Notes: generated from the sequence alone by a model not told the origin. A stretch of 64,000 nucleotides of DNA from Nonomuraea thailandensis (GCF_024172165.1 NZ_JAMZEB010000002.1:9584501-9648500), one strand, 5' to 3'; positions 41,391 through 50,468 are shown, numbered from the stretch's first letter. Numbers and translations: made by a program.

Positions 41391-42998
41391 ATGAAGAAGC
41401 AGATGATCGCGTCGGCGGGCCTCGGCCTGGCACTGCTCACCCCGTACGGCACCCCAGCCGCCGCCTCCTCGGGCCCCGGCTCCTCCGCGTCCTCGGGCCC
41501 CGGCTCCTACGCCTCCGCCTCGTCGGCCTCCGGCTCCGCAGCTGCCTCGGCCTCGGCCGTCGTGAGGACCGCCGACGGCGCCGTCCGCGGCACCACCGGC
41601 CCGCAGGTGCGCACCTTCCAGGGCATCCCGTACGCCACCGCCGCCCGCTTCGCCGCCCCGGCCCCCATCGCCGCGTGGAAGGGCACCCGAGACGCCACCA
41701 AGCCCGGCAACGTGTGCGCCCAACCGGTCGGCTACCCCATCGGCAAGCCCAGCACCGACGAGAACTGCCTCAACCTCAACGTCACCACCCCCGCGGGCAA
41801 GCGCGGCAAGCTACCGGTCATCGTGTGGATCCACGGCGGCAGCCTGATGTACGGCATGGGCGACCTGTACCGGGCAGACCGGCTGGCGGCCGGCGGCGCC
41901 GTCGTGGTGTCCATGAACTACCGCCTGGGCGTCACCAGCTTCCTGACCCACCCGTCGCTGCCGGACTCCGGCGGCCTGGCCCTGGACGACCAGCGCGCGG
42001 CACTGCGCTGGGTGCGCAAGAACATCGCGGCGTTCGGCGGCGACCCCCGCAAGGTGACGATCATGGGCCAGTCCGGCGGCGGCTTCGCCGTCTGCGGCCA
42101 CCTCGCCTCCCCCGCCTCCGCGGGCCTGTTCCAGCGGGCGATCATCCAGAGCGCACCCTGCGGGGAAGCCTCACGCACCGAGGCCGAGGCGCTGGCGGAG
42201 AGCACGGAGGTCATCGAGAAGGCCGGCTGCGCCGACGCCCCCGACGTGGCGAGCTGCCTGCGCGAGCTCCCCATGGCCAAGCTCCTGGACGCCTACGGCA
42301 CCGAGCGGGAGCCGCGCCCGTACAGCGGCACGCCCTCCTTGCCGCTCCCCGTCGACCAGGCCCTGCGCACGGGCCGCTTCAACCGTGTCCCCGTCCTCGT
42401 CGGCGTCAATCACGACGAGGAGAACGGCATGATCCTCGGCCTGGAGCTGGCCACCGGCAAGCCCATGGCCGCCGCGGCCTACCGGCCCGCCGTCGAGCAG
42501 GCGTACGGCGGGAACGCCGCCGCCGTGCTGCGGCGCTACCCCCTGGGCAAGTCGGCGGGCAGGACCCTGGCGACGCTCAAGACCGACTCGACCTGGTCGG
42601 CGCCGACCCTCGACACCGCCCGCGCCCTGTCCCGCTGGACCTCCACGCGCATGTTCGAGTTCGCCGAGCAGCGGACTCCCTGGTACGCGGGCTACCCGAA
42701 GCCGAGCTTCCCCGCCGCCGCCCAGCACATGGCCGAACTGCCCTACCTGTTCGACCTGGCCCTGTTCGAGAAGCTGTCGCCCCAGCAGACCCGCCTCGCC
42801 GACCGCCTGATCGCCACCTGGACGCGCTTCGCCCGCACCGGCGACCCCAACGGTGACGGCGAGCAGAGCTGGGCCGTTCTGCGGGATGATCGTGGTGAGG
42901 CGGGGTGGCATGTGCAGTCGCTGACGAGTGGGACCTGGAAGCGCGCCGACTTCGTCGAGGACCACCAGTACCGCTTCTGGAGCACCGTCAAGAAGTGA
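41391..42998 (+). CDS. Secreted type-B carboxylesterase
   Basis: A 535-residue alpha/beta hydrolase with a signal peptide (MKKQMIASAGLGLALLTPYG...AAA), a Ser/Ala/Gly-rich linker (about 28-60), then the carboxylesterase core. FQGIPYA, DENCLNLNVTTP and VIVWIHGGSLMYG (oxyanion hole) lead to the nucleophile Ser in GQSGGGFA. NHDEENGMI supplies the acidic residue and AAQHMAELPYLF the His. It hydrolyses esters or lactones outside the cell. The linker is typical of exported actinobacterial hydrolases. Controlled by the divergent TetR gene. Confidence 0.9.
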   Translation: MKKQMIASAGLGLALLTPYGTPAAASSGPGSSASSGPGSYASASSASGSAAASASAVVRTADGAVRGTTGPQVRTFQGIPYATAARFAAPAPIAAWKGTRDATKPGNVCAQPVGYPIGKPSTDENCLNLNVTTPAGKRGKLPVIVWIHGGSLMYGMGDLYRADRLAAGGAVVVSMNYRLGVTSFLTHPSLPDSGGLALDDQRAALRWVRKNIAAFGGDPRKVTIMGQSGGGFAVCGHLASPASAGLFQRAIIQSAPCGEASRTEAEALAESTEVIEKAGCADAPDVASCLRELPMAKLLDAYGTEREPRPYSGTPSLPLPVDQALRTGRFNRVPVLVGVNHDEENGMILGLELATGKPMAAAAYRPAVEQAYGGNAAAVLRRYPLGKSAGRTLATLKTDSTWSAPTLDTARALSRWTSTRMFEFAEQRTPWYAGYPKPSFPAAAQHMAELPYLFDLALFEKLSPQQTRLADRLIATWTRFARTGDPNGDGEQSWAVLRDDRGEAGWHVQSLTSGTWKRADFVEDHQYRFWSTVKK

Positions 42999-43011
42999 CA
43001 CCGCAGCACAC

Positions 43012-43051
43012 GTACGGGGACGGTGCCGCATGTACGGGGACGGTGCCGCAC
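43012..43051. repeat. Two tandem copies of a 20-bp unit
   Basis: GTACGGGGACGGTGCCGCA plus one base occurs twice in direct succession right after the esterase stop. The core GTACGGGGACGGTGCC resembles short dispersed intergenic elements seen in other genomes. Only these two copies were noticed in the window. Confidence 0.8.
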
Positions 43052-43089
43052 CCAAGAGACAGCGGCGCCCGCATCAACCACCCAGGTCA

Positions 43090-43506
43090 TCACACCGATC
43101 GGCGAGCCTCGCGCCAGGTGTCCCATTTCAGCTCGGCCGGCAACTCACCCTCCTCAGCATCCGGATCGAATCCTGTGGCGCGTACCTCCTCCTCCCACTC
43201 CTCATCGAGCCGCTGCGGTAACCGCGCCCCGCACCACGGGCAGTGCCGGATGGCGATGAAGCTGCTTCCCCCGTCATGGATCGGCAGCCCGTAGCCCCGG
43301 TACTCGGCGAGGAAGGTCACCACCGCATCCGGGCAGTCGAAGGGCTCCGGATGCAGGTCGCACGCATGCTCCAGACGCGTCGCCATCTCCGCGCAGCAAT
43401 GCTCCACCCAGGCCGTCCCTTCCCTGACGCAGTCGCCCGCGCCCATACAGTCCCAGAAATTCGTGCCGCCGGCGTGTAGAAGACGTCCGGGCGGCTCCGA
43501 CCTCAT
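43090..43506 (-). CDS. DUF6980-like cysteine-containing hypothetical protein
   Basis: A 138-codon frame. The conserved-looking part runs from EHCCAEMATRLEHACDL through FDCPDAVVTFLAEYRGYGLPIHDGGSSFIAIRHCPWCGARLPQRLDEEW. The HCC, C, and CPWCG positions suggest a zinc-binding fold; I associate this pattern with DUF6980. The start is uncertain: ATG at 43506 gives 30 extra residues before the conserved part, and a GTG nearer EHCC is plausible. It is convergent with the esterase and divergent from the RibD-like gene. Confidence 0.65.
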   Translation of the reverse strand: MRSEPPGRLLHAGGTNFWDCMGAGDCVREGTAWVEHCCAEMATRLEHACDLHPEPFDCPDAVVTFLAEYRGYGLPIHDGGSSFIAIRHCPWCGARLPQRLDEEWEEEVRATGFDPDAEEGELPAELKWDTWREARRSV

Positions 43507-43553
43507 GGTGAAGGCGGCGCCAGACAGGCGCCCGAACAGCAGGAGGCAGTGAG

Positions 43554-44153
43554 ATGAGCAAGGTCACGTGCGACATGGCGATGTCCGTCGACGGCTTCGT
43601 GGCAGGGCTGCACCAGAGCTTGGAAGAGCCGTTCGGCGAGGGTGTGGGCGACCGCCTGCACCAGTGGATGTTCGAGGAGGCCGAGCAGCACGCAGCGGTG
43701 CTCGAGAGCATCACGGCGGCCGGCGCGTTCATCATGGGCCGCAACATGTTCAGCCCCGGCCGCGGCGCCTGGGACCTGAACTGGACCGGCTGGTGGGGCG
43801 AGGAGCCGCCGTACCACGCGCCGGTCTTCGTCCTCACGCACCACCCGCGCGAGCCGTTGCCGAAGAAGGGCGGCACGACGTTCATGTTCGTCACCGACGG
43901 GATCGAGTCGGCGCTGGCCCAGGCCCGCGAGGCCGCGGGCGACCGCGACATCGCCATCGCGGGCGGCGCCGCGACGGTGAACCAGTACCTGGCGGCGGGC
44001 CACATCGACGAGTTGCGCCTGCACGTCGCCCCCGTCATCCTCGGCAGAGGCGAACGCCTGCTCCACAACGTCGGCGACATCACCCTCGAACCCCTCGGCG
44101 CCCCCTCCGGCACCCGCCTCGTCACCCACCTGACCTACCGGGTGATCCGGTGA
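43554..44153 (+). CDS. Dihydrofolate-reductase-like (RibD C-terminal) protein
   Basis: A 199-residue protein: KVTCDMAMSVDGFVAG at the start, GAFIMGRNMFSPG, HHPREPLPKKGGTTFMFVTDG, and IAGGAATVNQYLAAGHIDELRLHVAPVILG. These are the NADPH-binding and core motifs of the DHFR/RibD-C family of stand-alone reductases, whose substrates are mostly unknown. The last codons (YRVIR, stop) are repeated just downstream (44132-44183). Confidence 0.88.
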   Translation: MSKVTCDMAMSVDGFVAGLHQSLEEPFGEGVGDRLHQWMFEEAEQHAAVLESITAAGAFIMGRNMFSPGRGAWDLNWTGWWGEEPPYHAPVFVLTHHPREPLPKKGGTTFMFVTDGIESALAQAREAAGDRDIAIAGGAATVNQYLAAGHIDELRLHVAPVILGRGERLLHNVGDITLEPLGAPSGTRLVTHLTYRVIR

Positions 44154-44183
44154 CACCGACCTACCGGGTGATCCGATGACGCC
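44132..44183 (+). repeat. 26-bp tandem duplication of a gene tail with its stop codon
   Basis: The 26 bp from GACCTACCGG to the base after the stop (44132-44157) are repeated at 44158-44183 with two changes. The copy again encodes TYRVIR followed by a stop. The duplication leaves the gene intact and adds a second, in-frame-like end behind it. Confidence 0.9.
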
Positions 44184-44270
44184 GAAGCCCGCAGGGCGTA
44201 CTCAAGGTCGGAGCCTCCACCCGCCCCGCATCGCTCGACGTGCCGCCAGGGCGGGGCGGTGGCGCCGAAG

Positions 44271-44310
44271 CCCGCGGACCTGCCTGAGGTGCCCGCGGAC
44301 CTGCCTGAGG
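44271..44310. repeat. Two copies of a 19-bp sequence at 21-bp spacing
   Basis: CCCGCGGACCTGCCTGAGG at 44271-44289 and 44292-44310, in the 231-bp gap between the RibD-like gene and the response regulator. The rest of the gap shows no gene. Confidence 0.85.
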
Positions 44311-44384
44311 CCCGGGCCCTTCCCCTCCCGCCCGGCACTTCCGCCCACTCCCTCTCCGGCGCGATGTCCGCGCCGGATCCCGCA

Positions 44385-45086
44385 TCACCGACGATCGCTC
44401 CGGGAAGGGCTGCTCACGAGCCCGGCCTCGAATGCCGCGATCACGAGCTGCGCCCGATCACGAGCCTCCAGTTTGGCCAGGAGATGACCGATGTGCGTCT
44501 TCACCGTGCCGACGGTGAGGTGAAGGTGCTCGGCGATGTCACGGTTGGACAGCCCCGTGGCAACGAGCGTGAGCACCTCGCGCTCGCGGGGAGTGACCCC
44601 GTCGAGGGAGCGCGGCGCGGGAACCTGTGCGGCACGCTGCAGGAACTCCGTGATGAGCCGGCGCGTGACGGTCGGCGCGAGCAGGGCTTCCCCACCGGCC
44701 ACCACCCGGATCGCGCTCAGGAGCTCGGCCGCCGTGGTGTTCTTGATGAGGAAGCCGCTCGCACCGGCCCGCAGCGCGGCGTACACGTACTCGTCCAGGT
44801 CGAAGGTGGTGAGGATCAGCACGCGAGTGCCGGAGCTCTGCGGGGAGCCGCAGATGTGCCTGGTCGCTTCGATCCCGTCCATCTCCGGCATGCGCACGTC
44901 CATGAGCACGACGTCGGGACGTAACCGGCCGGCCAGCCGCACCGCCTCGCCGCCTGTGCCCGCCTCGCCCACGGTCACCATCCCGGGCGTGCTGTCGATG
45001 AGCATCTTGAAGCTGTCGCGCAACAGCACCTGATCTTCAGCGAGCAGGACCTTGATGGACGAGCCCGCCCCCTCCTGTGCCTCCAA
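44385..45086 (-). CDS. NarL/LuxR-family response regulator
   Basis: A 233-residue regulator. The receiver domain has IKVLLAEDQVLLRDSF, the phospho-acceptor Asp63 in VVLMDVRMPEMDGIEA, and LILTTFDLDEYVYAALRAGASGFLIKN. The DNA-binding domain has LTPRE-type GVTPREREVLTLVATGLSNRDIAEHLHLTVGTVKTHIGHLLAKL. The likely start is TTG at 45086 behind GGGAG; no ATG or GTG fits. It lies 134 bp after its cognate kinase gene on the same strand. Confidence 0.9.
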   Translation of the reverse strand: MEAQEGAGSSIKVLLAEDQVLLRDSFKMLIDSTPGMVTVGEAGTGGEAVRLAGRLRPDVVLMDVRMPEMDGIEATRHICGSPQSSGTRVLILTTFDLDEYVYAALRAGASGFLIKNTTAAELLSAIRVVAGGEALLAPTVTRRLITEFLQRAAQVPAPRSLDGVTPREREVLTLVATGLSNRDIAEHLHLTVGTVKTHIGHLLAKLEARDRAQLVIAAFEAGLVSSPSRSDRR

Positions 45087-45220
45087 GCGACCTACTCCCT
45101 CACCACGTCAAGGCTCACGCCACCACCCCGTCCGGGCCGAACAGATCATGCCACCCGACCCCGTGCCGACCGCCCCCAGCCTCCCCGGACACGACCACGC
45201 CGGCTGTGCGGCCGCCGGGG

Positions 45221-46426
45221 TCATGCCGCGGCACCCACCGGACCGTAGGGCAGGCGTGCCACCACGTGGAACCCGCCGTCGGTGTGAGGCCCGGCGCTGA
45301 GCGTGCCGCCGAACATCACCGCCCGTTCACGCATCCCGACCAGACCGTGCCCGCCCGGGACCGCCGACCGTGCTTCGCGTGGCGTCCGTGGGCCGCCGTC
45401 GCGGACCTCGATCACCGCTTGTCCGTTATCGAGCCGCACGGTGATCGAGCATCGGGTGGGCGCCGCGTGCTTGACGACGTTCGTCAGGGCCTCCTGGACG
45501 ATCCGGTACGCCGACAGGGCCACCGCGGACGGCAACGCCGCGTCCGCGGGCACGCTCAGCTCCACCTCCACCCCCGCCGACGTGGCCTGATCCACCAGCC
45601 CGGACAGGTCGGCCAGGCCGGGCACCGGCGTCAGGGAGTCGTCCGGGTCGCCGTCGGATCGCAGCAGGCCGAGGACCCGGCGGATCTCGGTGAGCGTGCT
45701 CTGGCTCGTCTGCTCGATGACCGCCATCGCGGCACGCACCTCCTGGGGATGGAGGTCGGCCACGTGGTTGGCCACGGTGGCCTTGACGGCGATCACGCTC
45801 ATGCTGTGCCCGATGATGTCGTGCAGCTCCCTGGCGATGCGCCTGCGCTCGTCGGCGACGGCGGCTTCGGCACGGTGGCGGGCCAGGCGGGCGACCAGGA
45901 ACCGCTGGCGGCGGACCATCACGCCGATGCCCCACGCGGCGCTCATGAAGATGCCGATCGCGCTGCCCTCGACCGGAAGGTAGGGAGGCAACTCGGTGCG
46001 TTCGAGAGCGGGCGGCAGGGTCGGCAGCACCTGCGCGTAGAAGACCAGTACGGCGGCCGCCGCGGCGCACAGGCATCCGGCCAGGAGAGCCGCCGAGCGG
46101 CCGAGCGGAGCGGTGGAGGCGACCAGGTAGAGCGCGAGCGCCGCCGGGATGAACGACACCCAGATGGCACCGGCGGCCACGGCGCCCGCCGCGGTGGCCA
46201 GCACGGCCGCCGAGCCCGCGACGGCGAACATGGCCTGGGGCCATCGCCGCCGGAAGGCGACCGGCAGGCTCATGACCGCGGCCACCGGCCAGGCCGCCCA
46301 CACCGGCAGCCACGAGGACGGCCCCGGCGGATCGACGAGCGCGTAGCCGAGGAACAGGGTCAGGGCCACCGCCGCACCGGCCTCGGCGACCGGCCGCCAC
46401 ACCATCCGCCGTGCTGGGCTCATCAT
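45221..46426 (-). CDS. Two-component sensor histidine kinase (NarL-type)
   Basis: A 401-residue kinase. Residues 1-190 hold about five to six membrane segments with little outside the membrane. Next come the dimerisation box with the phospho-acceptor His (ERRRIARELHDIIGHSMSVIAVKA) and the HATPase domain (YRIVQEALTNVVKHAAPTRCSITVRL, VEIRDGG-like IEVRDGGPRTP, GGHGLVGMRERAVMFGG). This is the HisKA_3 type common in actinomycetes. It phosphorylates the adjacent response regulator. The start is ATG at 46426, followed directly by a second ATG. Confidence 0.9.
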   Translation of the reverse strand: MMSPARRMVWRPVAEAGAAVALTLFLGYALVDPPGPSSWLPVWAAWPVAAVMSLPVAFRRRWPQAMFAVAGSAAVLATAAGAVAAGAIWVSFIPAALALYLVASTAPLGRSAALLAGCLCAAAAAVLVFYAQVLPTLPPALERTELPPYLPVEGSAIGIFMSAAWGIGVMVRRQRFLVARLARHRAEAAVADERRRIARELHDIIGHSMSVIAVKATVANHVADLHPQEVRAAMAVIEQTSQSTLTEIRRVLGLLRSDGDPDDSLTPVPGLADLSGLVDQATSAGVEVELSVPADAALPSAVALSAYRIVQEALTNVVKHAAPTRCSITVRLDNGQAVIEVRDGGPRTPREARSAVPGGHGLVGMRERAVMFGGTLSAGPHTDGGFHVVARLPYGPVGAAA

Positions 46427-46550
46427 GCGGAGAACGTATCGCGGGGGTGCCGGGCGGGGCATCTGACCAGGGTCGGAGATTTCGCGTCCACCCCTGGTCG
46501 TACCTGGGACTTCTCCCATCCCCGAGTATCCGACCGCACGTCAGGTCAAC

Positions 46551-47933
46551 TCACCGCGAAACGGGCACCTTCCGCGGGATCGCCAGCCCGGCCAGCACCC
46601 CGACCACCGCGATCCCCGCCGCCGCGAGGAACGCCCCACGCAGTCCCTCGACCGTCGCCACCCGCAACGCCTCACCGGCCGGTCCCTCGCCCCCACGGCC
46701 GGCCACCGCCACCAGCACAGCCAGCCCCACCCCGCTCCCGGCCTGCAGGACCGTGGACGAGAGCCCGGACACCGCCCCCTGCTCATGCGCGGCCACCCCG
46801 GTAGAGGCAAGGATGAACATGGTGGTGAACGACAGCCCGGACCCCACCCCGAAGCCGACGGCCCCCACGAGCAGCCCGAGGTACGTACCGTCCACGGACA
46901 AACCGAAGGCCAGCACACCGGTGCCGGCCACCCCCACCAGCACGCTGAGGAGCAGCGTGCCCCGCAGCCCGATGCGCGGGATCAGCCGCTCGCCGACGAG
47001 GTTGCCCAGGGCGATCCCCAGCGTCGGCCCGAGAAAGGCCAGGCCCGACTGCATGGCGTCGTAGCCGAGCACGTCCTGGAAGTGCAGGGTGAGGAAGTAC
47101 GGCACGCACTGCATGCTCATGCCGTACAGCAGGATGGCCCCGGCGGCGGCGCTGGTGTGCCGGTTGGCCAGCAGCCGCAACGGCATGAGCGGGCTACGGC
47201 TGCGCGCCTCGATCACCACGAACGCGACCAGCAGACCCACCGCCGCCACCAGCGGCACCAGCACTCCGGCGGAGCCCCACCCCCACTCGGCGCCACGCGA
47301 GATCGCGAACACCAGCCCGGTGACACCCGCGGTGCCGGTCAGCGCCCCGGGCAGGTCGAACCCGCCCGCACGACGCTCCCCGTCCGGCGCGAGCACGCCG
47401 AACGCCGCCACAACGGCGACCACGGCCAGCGGCACGTTCACGAAGAACACCGCCTCCCACCCGAACGCCCCGGTCAGCACACCACCGAGCAGCGCCCCCA
47501 CGCTCATCCCGCTGGCCCCGCACACCGCCCACACCGTCATCGCCCGATTCCGCGCCCGCCCTTCCTCGAACATGGTCACCACCAGCGAAAGAGTCGCCGG
47601 CATCAGCACCGCGCCCCCGAGCCCTTGCAGCGCCCGCGCACCGACCAACGCCCCGGGAGCACCGGCCAGCCCGCCGAGCAGCGACGCGACGCCGTACAGG
47701 ATCATGCCCAGCACGAACATGCGCCGCCTGCCGAGCAGGTCCGACAGCCGCCCCCCGAGCAGCAGGAAGCCCCCGAACGGCACGGCGTACGCGCTGACCA
47801 CCCACTGCAGGTCGGAGGAGGCGAACCCGACCTCCCGCCCGATCTCCGGCAGCGCGACGTAGACGATCGTGAAATCGAGGGCAGTGATCATGCTGCCCAG
47901 CCCCAGCAGGAAAAGAGGGATCATGGATCTCAT
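46551..47933 (-). CDS. MFS exporter, DHA2-like
   Basis: A 460-residue major-facilitator protein with many membrane segments: MITALDFTIVYVALPEIGREVGFASSDLQWVVSAYAVPFGGFLLLGGRLSDLLGRRRMFV contains motif A, and GARALQGLGGAVLMPATLSLVV follows. It resembles drug:H+ antiporters. It is divergent from an HTH regulator (48014), which probably controls it through the palindrome at 47980-47991. Confidence 0.88.
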   Translation of the reverse strand: MRSMIPLFLLGLGSMITALDFTIVYVALPEIGREVGFASSDLQWVVSAYAVPFGGFLLLGGRLSDLLGRRRMFVLGMILYGVASLLGGLAGAPGALVGARALQGLGGAVLMPATLSLVVTMFEEGRARNRAMTVWAVCGASGMSVGALLGGVLTGAFGWEAVFFVNVPLAVVAVVAAFGVLAPDGERRAGGFDLPGALTGTAGVTGLVFAISRGAEWGWGSAGVLVPLVAAVGLLVAFVVIEARSRSPLMPLRLLANRHTSAAAGAILLYGMSMQCVPYFLTLHFQDVLGYDAMQSGLAFLGPTLGIALGNLVGERLIPRIGLRGTLLLSVLVGVAGTGVLAFGLSVDGTYLGLLVGAVGFGVGSGLSFTTMFILASTGVAAHEQGAVSGLSSTVLQAGSGVGLAVLVAVAGRGGEGPAGEALRVATVEGLRGAFLAAAGIAVVGVLAGLAIPRKVPVSR

Positions 47934-47979
47934 GCCGGACAGCCTGCTGGCGGTCCCGAACCGCAGCCAGCCCCGCGTG

Positions 47980-47991
47980 TTGGCTAGTCAA
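47980..47991. promoter_or_regulatory. Palindrome between the divergent MFS and HTH-regulator genes
   Basis: TTGGCTAGTCAA is palindromic in 10 of 12 positions. It sits in the 80-bp divergent region, 23 bp before the regulator's GTG at 48014 and 47 bp before the MFS start. A TAGGCT at about 47999 would place transcription close to the GTG, implying a short or absent leader. Confidence 0.4.
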
Positions 47992-48013
47992 TTTTTGCCT
48001 AGGCTGGGCGGAT

Positions 48014-48907
48014 GTGGATCGAAGCGCTGAGCTGAGTGAGTTCCTCAAGTCCCGGCGGGCCCGGCTGCGGCCCGAGGAGGTCGGCGTGCCGTACCGGAGC
48101 AACGGCACGCGACGGGTGCGCGGGCTGCGCCGCGAGGAGCTGGCGCTGCTCGCCGGCGTGAGCGTCACCCACTACACCCGCCTGGAGCAGGGACGCAGCC
48201 AGAACGTCTCGGCCGAGGTGCTGGACGCCATCGCCGACGTGCTGCGGCTCACCGGGGACGAGCGGGCGTACCTGCACGCGCTGGCCCACCCGGCGCACCG
48301 CTGCCGCGACTTCCCCCGGACGCCGGTACGGCCGGGGCTGCAACGGCTGCTCGACTCCCTCGTGCTCACCCCGGCCTTCGTCCTGGGCCGCCACGCCGAC
48401 ATCGTGGCCTGGAACAGGCTCGCCGCCGCCGTGTTCGCCGACTTCGCCGCGATCCCCGGCGACCGCAGGACGATCGCCCACCTGATCTTCCTGGACGCGG
48501 GCATCAGGCGCCTGCACGGCGAGCGCTGGCCGCGCCTGGCCAGGGAGCACGTGGCCCAGCTCCGCATCCTGGCCGCGCGCTACCCGCAGAACCCGCACGT
48601 CATGGCACATGTCGACGCCCTGCGCCAGGAGAGCCCCGAGTTCCGCGACCTGTGGCGGGAGCATCACGTGGCCGCCGCGACGCACCGCGACTACGTGCTC
48701 GACCATCCGATCGTGGGCGAGCTGCGGCTGTCGGCCGAGCTCGTCACCCTGCCGGGGGACCCCGAGCTGCAGGGCATGGACCTGTTCGCGGCCGAGGCGG
48801 GCTCGGAGTCGGAGGCCGGGCTGCGCCACCTGGCCGCCACGACCACGCTCGCGGCGTCGTCCCACGAGGGAATGCCGCACCCGCCCGCGCAGTTGGGGCC
48901 GTCATGA
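48014..48907 (+). CDS. XRE/HTH regulator with MmyB-type ligand domain
   Basis: A 297-residue regulator: SEFLKSRRARLRPEEVG at the start, HTH (RVRGLRREELALLAGVSVTHYTRLEQGRSQNVSAEVLDAIADVLRLT), then the MmyB-like C-terminal domain (AFVLGRHADIVAWNRLAAAVF, HRDYVLDHPIVGELRLSAE). Such proteins typically control an adjacent oxidoreductase. It overlaps the next gene, an NADP-dependent reductase, by 4 bp (ATGA), and is divergent from the MFS gene. The start is GTG at 48014. Confidence 0.88.
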   Translation: MDRSAELSEFLKSRRARLRPEEVGVPYRSNGTRRVRGLRREELALLAGVSVTHYTRLEQGRSQNVSAEVLDAIADVLRLTGDERAYLHALAHPAHRCRDFPRTPVRPGLQRLLDSLVLTPAFVLGRHADIVAWNRLAAAVFADFAAIPGDRRTIAHLIFLDAGIRRLHGERWPRLAREHVAQLRILAARYPQNPHVMAHVDALRQESPEFRDLWREHHVAAATHRDYVLDHPIVGELRLSAELVTLPGDPELQGMDLFAAEAGSESEAGLRHLAATTTLAASSHEGMPHPPAQLGPS

Positions 48908-49584
48908 CGACAATCGCCTTCATCGGCAGTGGACACATCGGCGGCACCGTCGCCCGGCTCTCCGTCGAAGCCGGTTACGACGTCGTGCTCAGCAACTCCC
49001 GCGGCCCCGAGACGCTCAAGGACCTGGTCGACGAGCTCGGCCCCAAGGCCCGCGCGGCGACCCCGGCGGAGGCGGCGGAGGCCGGCGACCTGGTCGTCGT
49101 CAGCATCCCGCTGCGGGCCTACCGCGACGTCCCGGTGGAGCCGCTGGCCGGCAAGCCGGTCATCGACACCAACAACTACTACTCGCAGCGGGACGGGGAC
49201 TTCCCCCGGCTCGACGACGGTTCGCTCACGTCCAGCGAGCTGCTGCAGCAGCACCTCCCGGCGTCGAGGGTGGTCAAGGTCTTCAACAACATCTTCTTCG
49301 TGCACCTGAGGGCGCTGCCCCGCCCGAGCGGCGCTCCCGACCGCACCGCCCTGCCGATCGCGGGTGACGACGCCGCCGCGAAGGAGACGGTGACCGCGTT
49401 CCTGGACGCGATCGGGTACGACGCCGTCGACGCGGGCCCGCTGGCGCAGGGCTGGCGGTTCCAGCCCGGGACCCCGGTGTACGGCAACGCGTACGCGGGA
49501 GACGACCCGAACTTCGCCCAGTCACCGGGAGTGCCGGCCGGCACGGAGAAGATCCGTACCGCCCTGGACGCCGCCAGGCGCTGA
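48904..49584 (+). CDS. NADP/F420-type oxidoreductase (NPD superfamily)
   Basis: A 226-residue protein with TIAFIGSGHIGGTVARLSVEAGYDVVLSNSRGPETL (nucleotide-binding GxGxxG), VVVSIPL and VKVFNNIFF. It resembles the NADPH-dependent F420 reductase group (NADP oxidoreductase, coenzyme F420-dependent). It is translationally coupled to the HTH regulator upstream. Substrate unknown. It converges with the SDR gene at 49590 with only 5 bp between the two ends. Confidence 0.83.
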   Translation: MTTIAFIGSGHIGGTVARLSVEAGYDVVLSNSRGPETLKDLVDELGPKARAATPAEAAEAGDLVVVSIPLRAYRDVPVEPLAGKPVIDTNNYYSQRDGDFPRLDDGSLTSSELLQQHLPASRVVKVFNNIFFVHLRALPRPSGAPDRTALPIAGDDAAAKETVTAFLDAIGYDAVDAGPLAQGWRFQPGTPVYGNAYAGDDPNFAQSPGVPAGTEKIRTALDAARR

Positions 49585-49589
49585 CACCG

Positions 49590-50468
49590 TCACCGGTAGG
49601 AACCGCCGGCGAGGTCCTCCAGGAGTGCGGGGCCGGTGGGCTTCCAGCCGAACAGCCGCCCGGCCCTGGACGAGTCCATCGGCGCGGACCTGGCCAGCAC
49701 GGCGGCGAACGGCCCCATGGCCCGCACCGCCTGCTCCGCCGTGAGCGAGACGGCCCTGGCGCCGGTCAGCCCGGCCACCGCCTCGGCGATCCGCCGGAAG
49801 GGCGTGCGTTCTGCCGTGGCCGCGTTCACGACGGTCCCGGGGGACGGGCGTTCCAGGATGGCCAGGTAGAGCGCGGCGAGGTCGTCCACGTGCACCGACG
49901 ACCACTCGTTGGCGCCGTCCCCGATGTAGGGCACGGTGCCGCTCTGCCTGCCGCCGGCGATGAGCCCCTGCAACAGGCCCGACCCGCCCCGGCCGTACAC
50001 CAGGGCCGCCCGGATCACCGCGCCCGCCACGTGATCGGCGGCCAGCACCCGGCGCTCGCCCAGCACCTTGTACGGCTGCGGCGACTCATCCGGGTCGAGC
50101 GGTCGCCCCTCGTCCACGGCGACGCCCTCGCCGTCCGGGTAGACCAGGCCGGTGCTGGTGTAGACGAACGTGCCTCCGGCGTGCATCCCGTCCAGCATCG
50201 CGCGCAGCGCGCCGTCCTCCATCTCGCCCATCCCGGGATGGGCGTAGTCGACGGCCGCGTGCACCACGGCGTCGGCGCCGGCCGCCGCCGTACGCAGGGT
50301 CTGGAGGTCCTCCAGGCCACCGCGCACCGCCTTCGCCCCCAGCGCCTCGACGCGCTCGCGCGCGCTGTCGGAGCGGGCCAGCGCGGCGACATCGTGACCG
50401 GCCTCGACCAGGTGCTCGGCGACGACCCCGCCGACGTAGCCGCTCGCTCCGGTGATGAAGATCTGCAT
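49590..50468 (-). CDS. NAD-dependent epimerase/dehydratase (atypical or extended SDR)
   Basis: A 292-residue SDR: IFITGASGYVGGVVAEHLVEAGHDV (NAD site), VVHAAVDYAHPGM, TSTGLVYPDG, and a KxLGE in place of the classical YxxxK (PYKVLGERR: Tyr and Lys are adjacent, so the catalytic pair is unclear). Similar to actinobacterial SDRs next to HTH regulators. It is divergent from the regulator at 50588, and its promoter region holds a 25-bp palindrome. Confidence 0.8.
   Translation of the reverse strand: MQIFITGASGYVGGVVAEHLVEAGHDVAALARSDSARERVEALGAKAVRGGLEDLQTLRTAAAGADAVVHAAVDYAHPGMGEMEDGALRAMLDGMHAGGTFVYTSTGLVYPDGEGVAVDEGRPLDPDESPQPYKVLGERRVLAADHVAGAVIRAALVYGRGGSGLLQGLIAGGRQSGTVPYIGDGANEWSSVHVDDLAALYLAILERPSPGTVVNAATAERTPFRRIAEAVAGLTGARAVSLTAEQAVRAMGPFAAVLARSAPMDSSRAGRLFGWKPTGPALLEDLAGGSYR

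Noticed and set aside
45087-45220. 38-codon frame between the kinase and response regulator genes, starting in ATGA overlap
   Set aside because: Gly/Trp-rich, no similarity to known proteins, and the gap is better explained as a leader of the response regulator.
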